A DNA stretch of 64,000 nucleotides from Bacillota bacterium (lineage in GTDB: Bacteria; Bacillota; UBA4882; UBA8346): assembly GCA_023429995.1 (NCBI GenBank), contig JAEZCE010000016.1:1-64000 (forward strand), in the 5' to 3' direction. Both the position numbers and the translations under genes were made by a program. Under the pieces are notes generated by a model. It searched no databases, was not told the DNA's origin, and saw only the letters and a program-made list of their open reading frames with translations. This document shows, piece after piece, positions 33,762 to 41,784 of the stretch (its first letter is position 1; each line of letters starts with the position of its first letter).

Positions 33762-35390
33762 GTGACCGGCAAAATATTGGGTAACCGCTACCACCTGCAG
33801 GAATTAATTGGCGAAGGCGGTATGGCTTTAGTATATAAAGCAGAGTGTTCTTTATTATGCCGTACAGTAGCGATTAAGATTTTGCGCCCCCAATATGCCA
33901 GCGACGTTGAATTTGTTGAACGTTTTCGGCGTGAGGCTAGGGCCGCAGCCAGTTTATCTCATCCAAATATTGTCGGTATTTACGATGTAGGACAAGAAGA
34001 TGGAATAGACTATATCGTAATGGAATATATTCCTGGCGAAAATTTAAAAAACATTATTCGGAGTGAAGCTCCTTTATCCTTTGAGCGGGCCCTTGATATT
34101 ACAAAGCAGATAGGAGCAGCCCTTCATCATGCGCACCAGCGCAATATCGTGCACCGTGATATAAAACCCCACAATATTTTGATAACTCCGGACGGTCAGG
34201 TCAAAGTTACTGATTTTGGTATCGCCAGAGCCATTAGCGCCAGTTCTTTTACTCAAACCGGAGTGGTTGTGGGATCGATCCAGTATTCTTCGCCTGAGCA
34301 GGCCAAGGGCGGAATTGTCGGCCCTCAATCCGATTTATATTCGCTTGGATGTGTTCTTTATGAAATGCTTACCGGGGTTGTGCCTTTTCAAGGTGATACC
34401 ACAGTTTCGATTGCCTTAAAACATATTCAGGAAAATTATTTACTGGCGGAGAAGATTCGACCGGATATTCCACAGCCAATCTCGTTAATTCTTGAGAAAG
34501 CAATGGCTAGTGAGATCGAAAAGCGTTACCCTTCGGCTCTGGCAATGATGAAAGATATTGTACAGGTTAATTCCCTCAGTACCCGGGAATCAAGTCTATT
34601 TAATGAGGTTGATTTGCCGACTCAAGTGTGGCATCGAACAGCGCCTGACCATAGTCATCCGAAAGAGCGCCCCAATTGGTTACTTTGGTTTGTGATGGGG
34701 ATAGGGGGATTATTTGTTTTATTTTTTGTTTTTCTGTATTTTTTCGATTTTTTCGTCCCTCCAAGAGCGGTGGTTCCTGTTCCCAATCTGATTGGACAAG
34801 ATGTCAATAAAGCTAAAACAGAACTTTCTCAGGTTAAATTGGAACTTAAAGTGGTGAATAGGCTTTTTAGTTCGAATTTTCCACTGGGGACGATTATTTC
34901 CCAAAAGCCGTCGCCGGGGACGGAAAAAAGAATTCAAAGCCAGATTGAAGTGGTAGTCAGTCGGGGGATGCAATTGGTCCGAGTTCCGGATTTAATTGGA
35001 AAGACACAGGTTGAAGCTCAATTGGCTTTAGAAGAAGTAGGCCTTAAAATCGGTGATATTCTTAGCGCTTCGGTTCAGGGAAGTCCCGAAGGAACCGTGG
35101 TTCGCCAACTTCCTGCTGAAAACACCACGATTGAATGGGGCGCCAGTGTATCGGTTACTATTAATTCGACAGCAGGAAACATGGTCCAGGTTCCTAATTT
35201 TATCGGACGTCCTTTATCGGAGGTTCGAGCGGAGCTGGGCTCTCTTGGACTGGTATACAATCAGGCTACAGCTACATCCAGTAATATTTATTCTGAAGGG
35301 GTAGTTGTCGATCAAAGACCGGTTCCTTATGATAAAGTTCCATTAGGAACTGCGATGAACTTTATTGTTAGTTCGGGACCGCCCCATTGA
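33762..35390 (+). CDS. prkC: PASTA-domain Ser/Thr protein kinase PrkC
   Basis: 542 residues with a GTG start (GAGGTG upstream). Kinase domain about 8-265: IGEGGMALVYKAE (glycine loop), VAIKIL (Lys), IVHRDIKPHNILI (catalytic Asp), VTDFGIARA and SPEQAKGG. One membrane helix (about 308-332, LLWFVMGIGGLFVLFFVFLY) is followed by three extracellular PASTA repeats (VPNLIGQDVNKAKTELSQ, VPDLIGKTQVEAQLALEE, VPNFIGRPLSEVRAELGS). PASTA kinases sense muropeptides or lipid II and control wall synthesis, dormancy exit and spore germination. Confidence 0.96.
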   Translation: MTGKILGNRYHLQELIGEGGMALVYKAECSLLCRTVAIKILRPQYASDVEFVERFRREARAAASLSHPNIVGIYDVGQEDGIDYIVMEYIPGENLKNIIRSEAPLSFERALDITKQIGAALHHAHQRNIVHRDIKPHNILITPDGQVKVTDFGIARAISASSFTQTGVVVGSIQYSSPEQAKGGIVGPQSDLYSLGCVLYEMLTGVVPFQGDTTVSIALKHIQENYLLAEKIRPDIPQPISLILEKAMASEIEKRYPSALAMMKDIVQVNSLSTRESSLFNEVDLPTQVWHRTAPDHSHPKERPNWLLWFVMGIGGLFVLFFVFLYFFDFFVPPRAVVPVPNLIGQDVNKAKTELSQVKLELKVVNRLFSSNFPLGTIISQKPSPGTEKRIQSQIEVVVSRGMQLVRVPDLIGKTQVEAQLALEEVGLKIGDILSASVQGSPEGTVVRQLPAENTTIEWGASVSVTINSTAGNMVQVPNFIGRPLSEVRAELGSLGLVYNQATATSSNIYSEGVVVDQRPVPYDKVPLGTAMNFIVSSGPPH

Positions 35391-35463
35391 TTGGTAAGCA
35401 TAAAATAACGGAAACCATTCATGCTTACGTTTGGAATAATCTATAAAAGCGAGGGCAGTCGGT

Positions 35464-36345
35464 GTGGCAATCGGAAGAGTGGTACGGGCTATTGCCGGTT
35501 TCTATTATGTGGAACCCGCAGAAGGCGGGCAGCCTATTGAATGTTCAATACGGGGTAAATTAAAATTATCTTTTGATAATTTACTTGTAGGGGATAAAGT
35601 TGAGTATATTTGTAAGGATAAGGGCGTCATCACTGGAATATTACCACGCGAGTCCGTCTTAAAACGCCCTTATATTGCCAATATCAATTGTATTGTATTG
35701 GTTTTCGCCCATCAAAACCCGGATCCTAGCGATGTCCTGATTGCTAAGTTTTTGGTTTTGGCTTCGGCTAGTGGAATCCCACATCTGATTGTTTTTAATA
35801 AATCCGATTTGGTAAGTAAAGCGAGGATGAAGGATCTGGCTGAGACTTACCGCAGTTTTGGTTATCAGGTAATCTGCACCAGCGTTCTTACGCATATGGG
35901 GAAGCGGACTTTGAATAAGGCCCTTCAGGGTAAAATTACCGTTTTCGCCGGCCCTTCGGGAGTGGGCAAGACTGCTTTGGTCAATATGGTGGCTCCTGGA
36001 TTCATGCTGAGAACCGGTACTCTCAGTGAAAAAATCAGCCGTGGAAAACACACAACCCGGGAAGTTCAGTTACTCAGGATGAATCAGACCAGTTATATTG
36101 CAGATACACCGGGTTTTTCACAGATTGATTTAAATGAGATTAGACCCGAGGAATTGGCGGAGCATTTTCCGGATTTCCGGGATTATCAAAGGAAATGTAA
36201 ATTTAATACCTGCATTCATTTGAATGAACCGGGTTGTCAAGTTAAACAGGCTGTTGCGGCAGGGAATATTTCAGAACTGCGTTATCAAATATATATTGAA
36301 TTACTTCAGGAAATCAAGAAACTATGGGATAATCGTTACCGTTAG
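35464..36345 (+). CDS. rsgA: Ribosome small-subunit-dependent GTPase RsgA
   Basis: 293 residues, GTG start. The GTPase motifs occur in circularly permuted order: HLIVFNKSDLV (G4) first, then FAGPSGVGKTALVN (G1) and IADTPGFSQ (G3), with the zinc-binding C-terminus CKFNTCIHLNEPGCQVKQAV. An N-terminal OB fold precedes. It acts in late 30S assembly. Its position directly after prkC is standard in Firmicutes. Confidence 0.96.
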   Translation: MAIGRVVRAIAGFYYVEPAEGGQPIECSIRGKLKLSFDNLLVGDKVEYICKDKGVITGILPRESVLKRPYIANINCIVLVFAHQNPDPSDVLIAKFLVLASASGIPHLIVFNKSDLVSKARMKDLAETYRSFGYQVICTSVLTHMGKRTLNKALQGKITVFAGPSGVGKTALVNMVAPGFMLRTGTLSEKISRGKHTTREVQLLRMNQTSYIADTPGFSQIDLNEIRPEELAEHFPDFRDYQRKCKFNTCIHLNEPGCQVKQAVAAGNISELRYQIYIELLQEIKKLWDNRYR

Positions 36346-36356
36346 GAGCATCTCTG

Positions 36357-36998
36357 ATGATTGAATTAGCACCGTCCATTTTAAACTCAAATCTCGCAAA
36401 TCTTGGGGAATCCGTGGCAAAGATCCGCAAAGCGGACTGGCTCCATTTGGACATCATGGACGGCCATTTTGTACCCAATATGACTTTTGGACCCATGTTT
36501 GTATCAACAATACGGAAAATAACCAATTTACCGATTGAATCCCATTTGATGGTGGAAAATCCTGAATTTTTCGTTCCGCTTTACGCGAAAGAGGGTAGCA
36601 ACCGGATTATTGTCCATGCTGAAGCCAGTAACCATTTGCATCGCTTAATACAGCAAATTAAAGAATATGGTTGCCAGGCAGGCTTAGTTTTCAATCCGGC
36701 CACGCCACTTGATTGTTTGCCGTATCTTTTACCTTTTCTTGATTTGGTATTATTGATGACGGTAAATCCGGGTTTTGGCGGCCAAAAATTAATCCCGGAA
36801 GTGATTCCCAAAATAAAATCTTTGCGAAAAATGATTGATAGCTCTGGGTATGCTTGTAAAATTGAAGTGGATGGCGGAGTTACCTGGGATAATGCAAAGA
36901 CTGTAATTACTGCGGGGGCCGATATCATTGTTGCCGGAACATTGATTTATCAAGATCCCGATCCTGAGGCCGCTATTGAAAGGTTAAAAAATTTATAA
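36357..36998 (+). CDS. rpe: Ribulose-phosphate 3-epimerase
   Basis: 213 residues, a TIM barrel. Motifs: APSILNSNLANLGE, WLHLDIMDGHFVPNMTFGP (metal-binding His and catalytic Asp), SHLMVENPE, LLMTVNPGFGGQ and IEVDGGVTWDNA. It interconverts ribulose-5-phosphate and xylulose-5-phosphate in the pentose phosphate pathway. It follows rsgA by 11 nt, within the same operon. Confidence 0.97.
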   Translation: MIELAPSILNSNLANLGESVAKIRKADWLHLDIMDGHFVPNMTFGPMFVSTIRKITNLPIESHLMVENPEFFVPLYAKEGSNRIIVHAEASNHLHRLIQQIKEYGCQAGLVFNPATPLDCLPYLLPFLDLVLLMTVNPGFGGQKLIPEVIPKIKSLRKMIDSSGYACKIEVDGGVTWDNAKTVITAGADIIVAGTLIYQDPDPEAAIERLKNL

Positions 36999-37079
36999 GA
37001 CTCAACTATATTGAAAGCTTGTAAGTTTGTTACGCTAACGGAAGTTAACGGTTCGGGCAAATGGGCTAACACCAAGTAG

Positions 37080-37586
37080 TTGAAAAATCATTTAAAGGGG
37101 GTAATATCACTGTCGTTTGATCATATTGATTCATTTGTAAAAGCTGCTTATACGGTTATTGAAACTATGTTAAGTCCCCATGTTGAAGCCGGTAAACCTT
37201 TTTTTGTCGATGAACCGCTTCAAAAATATCCGGTTTGTGTTTTGGTGGGCGTACTTGGTGATCTACAGGGCCAAGTCATTTGTGGTATGGATGAAAAAAC
37301 AGCCACCGGCATTATTTCGCAAATGCTGATGACCGAGGTAAAAGAAATCGACAAAATGGGTGAAAGCGCAATTTGTGAGTTAAAGAACATCATTGTAGGT
37401 ACGGCCAGTACAAATTTATCACTGGTGGGGTATCATTGCAATATAACTCCTCCTTTATTTATTATGGGTGGCGTGATACCGGATTTTCTGAAACATATCC
37501 ATACTGCGCTGGCAATTCCGATCCAAACTCCGTTTGGAAGCGTTGATATCAATCTGGCTTTGCGCAAGGATGAAATTCGAAGTTAA
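37080..37586 (+). CDS. CheX-like CheY-P phosphatase family protein
   Basis: 168 residues if the TTG at 37080 is used. The only good ribosome binding site (AAAGGGGG, near 37096) lies inside this reading and points to a start near 37110, where only a CTG is available, so the start is uncertain. The CheC/CheX family fold shows in the VGVLGDLQGQVICGMD region and in the catalytic E-x2-N-type segment GESAICELKNIIVGTASTNL. CheX-type proteins dephosphorylate CheY-P. No other chemotaxis genes are nearby, so it may serve another response regulator. Confidence 0.75.
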   Translation: MKNHLKGVISLSFDHIDSFVKAAYTVIETMLSPHVEAGKPFFVDEPLQKYPVCVLVGVLGDLQGQVICGMDEKTATGIISQMLMTEVKEIDKMGESAICELKNIIVGTASTNLSLVGYHCNITPPLFIMGGVIPDFLKHIHTALAIPIQTPFGSVDINLALRKDEIRS

Positions 37587-37644
37587 CCTATTGATTAGTA
37601 ATTTTACTATTTTTTGGGTATACTTTCCTAAAGAGGTGGAATGT

Positions 37645-37920
37645 ATGACGGAATCAACCGAAGTGACTAGACGTTTTTCAGCTACCGATGAAAATCTGTC
37701 GGAAGTTGCCCTAGTATTAAGAGAGGTTTGCCTTGCTTTGCAAGAAAAAGGCTATGATCCTTTGGATCAAATCGTAGGATATCTTTTATCAGGAGATCCT
37801 GCTTATATTACGAGCCACCGCAATGCCCGGGTGTTAATAAAAAGGTTGGAAAGAGATCAGATTTTAGAAGAATTGGTTCACTCTTATCTTATCAAAGAAG
37901 GAATTGGCGGCAAAATTTAA
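37645..37920 (+). CDS. ireB: IreB-family regulatory phosphoprotein
   Basis: 91 residues from the ATG at 37645 (AGAGGTGG upstream). The core EKGYDPLDQIVGYLLSGDPA, then YITSHRNARVLIKRLERDQI and LEELVHSYL, is the UPF0297/IreB hallmark. N-terminal Thr residues (MTESTEVTRRFS) lie where the Enterococcus protein is phosphorylated by the PASTA kinase IreK. It lies 2.3 kb downstream of prkC, whereas in most genomes it sits with alaS and ruvX. Confidence 0.93.
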   Translation: MTESTEVTRRFSATDENLSEVALVLREVCLALQEKGYDPLDQIVGYLLSGDPAYITSHRNARVLIKRLERDQILEELVHSYLIKEGIGGKI

Positions 37921-38211
37921 ATACCGTTCAATTGTAAACCTCAGGTTGCTCAGCCTTTTCTCTCGGGTTCTAATTTTTTTCCTCCCTCCATAGTTTATTA
38001 TGAAAAGTAGACATCGTCCTACGAGGAGATTTTTAGGCTTTGCATATTTTTCATGTTTTTTCCGCGAAAGCCAGTCTAACGGACTTTCGATTAAACATAA
38101 AATGAAAATTGAAACTGAATGGTTATCGATGGAGCAGGTCCAATTTTCATTGTGGGGATCGTTAGTCGGCTGGGTTTTGAATGAAGTTATCGGAATCTTG
38201 GACTAAAAGGG

Positions 38212-38685
38212 GTGGAGAAATTGGCACTCTCATTGGGAACAGAGCTAAATGAAACGTTGAGTGATTTGTTTAAAAAGCGGAATAGCACGGTTATCATTGC
38301 CTCCATTGATGCGGATTGTAGGCCGCATACCGCTCCATTTCATTTTATTACCGTTCAAGACAATAAACATCTTCGTGTCGCAATATCGAAGTTTCATCAA
38401 ACATTACAAAATATAAACCAGATAAGAGATGTGGCTCTAGCGCTGCTTGAAGAAGGCGATATTGCAGTAAGTTTGAAAGGTAAGGCAAAGCTTGTAAAGG
38501 AGACCATGGAGGCAGATAGAAATCTGGCCGTCATTGAAGTGGAGATCGAAGAGATTTGCAAGAATAATTCCGCTGATTTTTATGTAACCCAAGGGATCCG
38601 GATTCGCCATAAAAATGAGGCCAGTTTGCATTATTCATGTCAAATCTTTCAAGAACTGCTTGAAGGGATATCAACGGATCTCTAA
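38212..38685 (+). CDS. Pyridoxamine 5'-phosphate oxidase-fold protein
   Basis: 157 residues from a GTG; a TTG at 38221 is an equally good start with GGGGTGGAG in front. The N-terminal half has the split-barrel pattern of the PNPOx/flavin-reductase-like superfamily (NSTVIIASIDADCRPHTAPF, then HFITVQDNKHLRVAISKFHQ). The substrate and cofactor (FMN, F420 or heme) cannot be told. A 291-nt gap before it contains no convincing gene. Confidence 0.7.
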   Translation: MEKLALSLGTELNETLSDLFKKRNSTVIIASIDADCRPHTAPFHFITVQDNKHLRVAISKFHQTLQNINQIRDVALALLEEGDIAVSLKGKAKLVKETMEADRNLAVIEVEIEEICKNNSADFYVTQGIRIRHKNEASLHYSCQIFQELLEGISTDL

Positions 38686-38732
38686 ATTGAGAACAGACTC
38701 GAGCCGAAAATTAAACCAATGGGGAGAGCGAA

Positions 38733-39695
38733 ATGGGTAAATTTTTCATATTTGTGATGATCGGATCCATGTTTTTCATCGGGGGTTGTAACCAAAAATT
38801 ACCCGCTTCCGTGGAAGGAATTTATTCATTGAAGCTTAAAACATTGACAATTTTCGACCTTGGTTCGGGAGAGATACCGGTCTTGGGAAATATCGCTGAA
38901 CTAACCGACTCGAAGCCCGAGTTTTTGGAGGTTGAGGGAATTGATTATGAGCAGCTCTCCAACGTGAAATTTGGCAGTTTCCGGCTGGGGAATAATGATA
39001 AGAAAGTTTGGTTTTTGGTTGTTCAAAATGCCATGGGCTATTGGGATAATTTGTATATTGATCAGAATTTAGATTATAAAATCAGTAAAAAAGAGGCAGT
39101 GAAGAGTTTTCAAACATCCGGGCAGAGAGAATCCGGTTACAATGTAATGGGGGCCATTTCATTGATTCCAATACCCATTCGCATATCCTATAAGGGAGCC
39201 GTTAAAGATTATGAGAAAAACTTGTATTTCTTTATTTCAACCGAGGCTAAATCCAAAAAACATGAGCATTATGTAAATGTGGCAGCCTTTAACGCCAGTT
39301 TCCTCGAGGGAGAAACCAGGGTAGTGATGGAAAGCACCGAAAAGTTGTACAAGTTTATGATTTTAGATGCCGACTCAAACGGCTGTTTCAATAATTATGG
39401 CAAAGATTTGTTCTTTATTAACCTTGCCGGGGATGGAGCTTTTCATAAGAACGAAGGGGAAAAATTAAGCGAGTTTTTCGATTCGAGGGGACTCGATAAA
39501 AAAATCAAGCAACTCCGGATGAATTTATTGCCCTTCAGTCTACAGCTGGCTATTACCGAAGCCACCGGAGAGTTTGATCTTGCGAGGCTGGAACCTTCAA
39601 ATGATGAAACAAGCGCTCCCAAGTCAGAGGCTCTTCCCTCCTCAAACGACAGTGAATCGGAACCGCAAGAAACCGATATTCCTTCCGGGAAATAA
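38733..39695 (+). CDS. Putative lipoprotein of unknown function
   Basis: 320 residues. The N-terminus has a hydrophobic segment followed by a lipobox-like FIGGC (Cys19), so membrane anchoring by lipid is likely though the box is not ideal. The body (20-285) is mixed and I do not recognise a family. The last 35 residues are a low-complexity Ser/Glu/Pro tail (for example SSNDSESEPQETD). GGGGAG precedes the ATG and a strong terminator follows, so it is probably a single-gene unit. Confidence 0.7.
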   Translation: MGKFFIFVMIGSMFFIGGCNQKLPASVEGIYSLKLKTLTIFDLGSGEIPVLGNIAELTDSKPEFLEVEGIDYEQLSNVKFGSFRLGNNDKKVWFLVVQNAMGYWDNLYIDQNLDYKISKKEAVKSFQTSGQRESGYNVMGAISLIPIPIRISYKGAVKDYEKNLYFFISTEAKSKKHEHYVNVAAFNASFLEGETRVVMESTEKLYKFMILDADSNGCFNNYGKDLFFINLAGDGAFHKNEGEKLSEFFDSRGLDKKIKQLRMNLLPFSLQLAITEATGEFDLARLEPSNDETSAPKSEALPSSNDSESEPQETDIPSGK

Positions 39696-39704
39696 TCATA
39701 GACC

Positions 39705-39740
39705 CTAAAAGCCGCTGATGAAAGGCGGCTTTTAGGTTTA
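39705..39740 (+). terminator. Rho-independent terminator after the lipoprotein gene
   Basis: CCTAAAAGCCGC (39705-39716) and GCGGCTTTTAGG (39726-39737) form a perfect 12-bp stem with a 9-nt loop, followed by TTTA. Confidence 0.8.
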
Positions 39741-39852
39741 TGAATATCAATGAACCAAAAAGGGCTAGGATAAACATTGAAGTTATGATAGTATAATGAG
39801 CAAGGATTGCCGAATTCATTGAAAAGATTAAAGGATTAGGTGATGAGACAAA

Positions 39853-41352
39853 ATGAATTATATGAGCACACGGGGTAAGGGAGAATCTATCAAAGCATCG
39901 GAAGCGATTCGATTGGGAATTGCCGGGGATGGCGGCCTGTTTACTCCCGAATCTATCCCCCGCTTTACATCGATAGAAATGCAATCCATGGCCAATTCCA
40001 ATTACCAGGATTTAGCGACCTTGATTTTGAGCCGTTTTCTAAGTGATTATCCTCTCGGTGAACTTCGAAAAATGGTACAGGAAGCTTACCGTTGTCCGGA
40101 AAAGTTTGATCATCCTGAAGTAACTCCCATTCGAACTCTGGGTGGTCAAAGATATTTATTGGATCTTTGGCATGGACCGACTTGCGCTTTCAAGGATATA
40201 GCGTTGCAGTTGTTGCCTCGTTTGATGACCAAGGCAAGTGAACTTTCAAGTGAACGAAAAGAGATAGTAATCTTGGTTGCAACATCGGGTGATACCGGTA
40301 AAGCTGCTTTAGAGGGATTTAAAAACGTACCGGGCACGCGAATCATTGTTTTTTTTCCGGAGCAAGGTGTCAGCGAGATTCAACGTTTGCAAATGGTAAC
40401 CCAGGAGGGGAACAACACTCATGTAGTGTCGGTGCGTGGGAATTTTGATGATGCGCAAAGTGGAGTGAAACAGATTTTTGGTGATTCACTTTTGGCCGGG
40501 AAACTCTCTCAAAATAATTTGGCTTTTTCCTCCGCCAACTCCATCAATTGGGGCCGTCTGGCGCCACAGATCGTGTATTATTTTTACGGGTATAACGCCC
40601 TTTGCGGCAAGAAGGCAATTCGGATGGGAGACAAGGTAAACATTGCCGTTCCAACAGGCAACTTTGGAAATATTTTGGCTGCATACATCGCCGGACAAAT
40701 GGGTTTGCCAATCCATAAATTAATATGCGCTTCAAATTCCAACAATGTGTTGACGGACTTCATAAGAACCGGATGCTATGACCGAAACCGGCAGTTTTTT
40801 ACTACGATATCGCCATCGATGGATATTTTAATTTCCAGCAATCTGGAGCGCTTATTGTATTATTTTTCGGACGGCGATAGCGGGCTGGTGAAAGATTGGA
40901 TGAATCAACTGAAGACCAGCGGCAGCTATCAAGTAAACGGTTCCACTGCCGAAAAAATTCACGAAGGATTTTTCGGCGGATATGCATCGGAAACGCAAAC
41001 ATTGGCCCAGATCGGCAAGGTTTTCCAAGAGGAGAAAATGATTATTGACCCGCATACTGCCGTAGGAGTGGAAGTTCATGAGCAATACCTTAGGGAAAGT
41101 GGTGATAATACACCGGTTCTTATTGCTTCTACAGCGAGTCCTTTCAAATTCAATGCCAGTGTCTTAAAGGCTCTTGGCGAAGAAGTGAATGGGGTCGATG
41201 AGTTTGCATTATTGGAAAAACTTGAATCTTTGGCGGGATTTAAAATCCCAAGGAGCCTGGCAGATCTGGCCCAAAAAGATATTCGTCATTCGGGCGGATG
41301 CGCCAAAGAAGAAATGGGGAAAGTAGTCCAAAAGATTTTAGGAATCCAATGA
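39853..41352 (+). CDS. thrC: Threonine synthase
   Basis: 499 residues, the length of the long class of threonine synthases. It begins MNYMSTRGKGESIKASEAIR and GDGGLFTPESIP, as the family does. The PLP Lys is in WHGPTCAFKDIALQLLP, the phosphate-binding region includes VATSGDTGKAALEGF, and PTGNFGNILAAYIAGQMGLP follows. It converts O-phosphohomoserine to threonine. It stands alone with no other threonine genes nearby. Confidence 0.95.
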   Translation: MNYMSTRGKGESIKASEAIRLGIAGDGGLFTPESIPRFTSIEMQSMANSNYQDLATLILSRFLSDYPLGELRKMVQEAYRCPEKFDHPEVTPIRTLGGQRYLLDLWHGPTCAFKDIALQLLPRLMTKASELSSERKEIVILVATSGDTGKAALEGFKNVPGTRIIVFFPEQGVSEIQRLQMVTQEGNNTHVVSVRGNFDDAQSGVKQIFGDSLLAGKLSQNNLAFSSANSINWGRLAPQIVYYFYGYNALCGKKAIRMGDKVNIAVPTGNFGNILAAYIAGQMGLPIHKLICASNSNNVLTDFIRTGCYDRNRQFFTTISPSMDILISSNLERLLYYFSDGDSGLVKDWMNQLKTSGSYQVNGSTAEKIHEGFFGGYASETQTLAQIGKVFQEEKMIIDPHTAVGVEVHEQYLRESGDNTPVLIASTASPFKFNASVLKALGEEVNGVDEFALLEKLESLAGFKIPRSLADLAQKDIRHSGGCAKEEMGKVVQKILGIQ

Positions 41353-41537
41353 AGTAATATTCCAATCATTGTCCGAATGTCCCCTGCGGAAGAGAAAATT
41401 ATCCTTTGAATACGGGCAAATTTCGAATACCAGGGAATGATGAAAATGTTTGAGCAAATCCAATCGGGAATGGGGCCGTCCAAAAAGTCAATTTATCGAC
41501 AAGGTATATAACATATAGTTTACTATAATCTATGATA
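41353..41537. other. Intergenic region between thrC and the helicase
   Basis: I see no gene, RNA or clear terminator in this part. It is AT-rich towards its right end, with a TATAAT at 41524-41529 lacking a good -35 at the right distance. Confidence 0.3.
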
Positions 41538-41553
41538 CTATATATTGTATATC
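41538..41553. repeat. 16-nt motif shared with the rlmN upstream region
   Basis: CTATATATTGTATATC is identical to 31252-31267. Two exact 16-mers of this kind upstream of RNA-related genes (rlmN and the Ski2-like helicase) may be copies of one operator, or AT-rich chance. Confidence 0.4.
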
Positions 41554-41700
41554 CTATTGATTAAAAGCGCTTTTTCGATAGCCTCTTTTATTGTTGCAGG
41601 ATTATTATTTTACGATACCGAATCAATAAGGAAAATGCTGGGCAGGCTTATTTTAGGGATTGCCCGTGATCAGAATATAAGGGTGTGTGAAATTGACTGA
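41545..41700 (+). CDS. Possible small ORF, 51 codons
   Basis: A TTG-initiated frame reads SAFSIASFIVAGLLFYDTES, then IRKMLGRLILGIARDQNIRV and CEID before TGA. The composition looks coding (a hydrophobic stretch followed by a basic helix), but there is no ribosome binding site and I do not recognise it. Its TGA lies in the -35 region of the next promoter. It may be a relic. Confidence 0.22.
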   Translation: MYILLIKSAFSIASFIVAGLLFYDTESIRKMLGRLILGIARDQNIRVCEID

Positions 41701-41721
41701 AGGCGAACCATAATATATAAT
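41693..41721 (+). promoter_or_regulatory. Sigma-A promoter of the helicase gene
   Basis: TTGACT (41693-41698), 17-nt spacer and TATAAT (41716-41721), 63 nt before the ATG at 41785. Confidence 0.75.
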
Positions 41722-41784
41722 TAAAAACTTGTTTCTTCCCCAAAAACGTGTTCTTAACCAGTAATCGAGAGAAGAGGAAATTGA

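Noticed and set aside
38000..38206. ORF of 68 codons before the PNPOx-fold gene
   Set aside because: No ribosome binding site and no recognisable protein features; left as intergenic.
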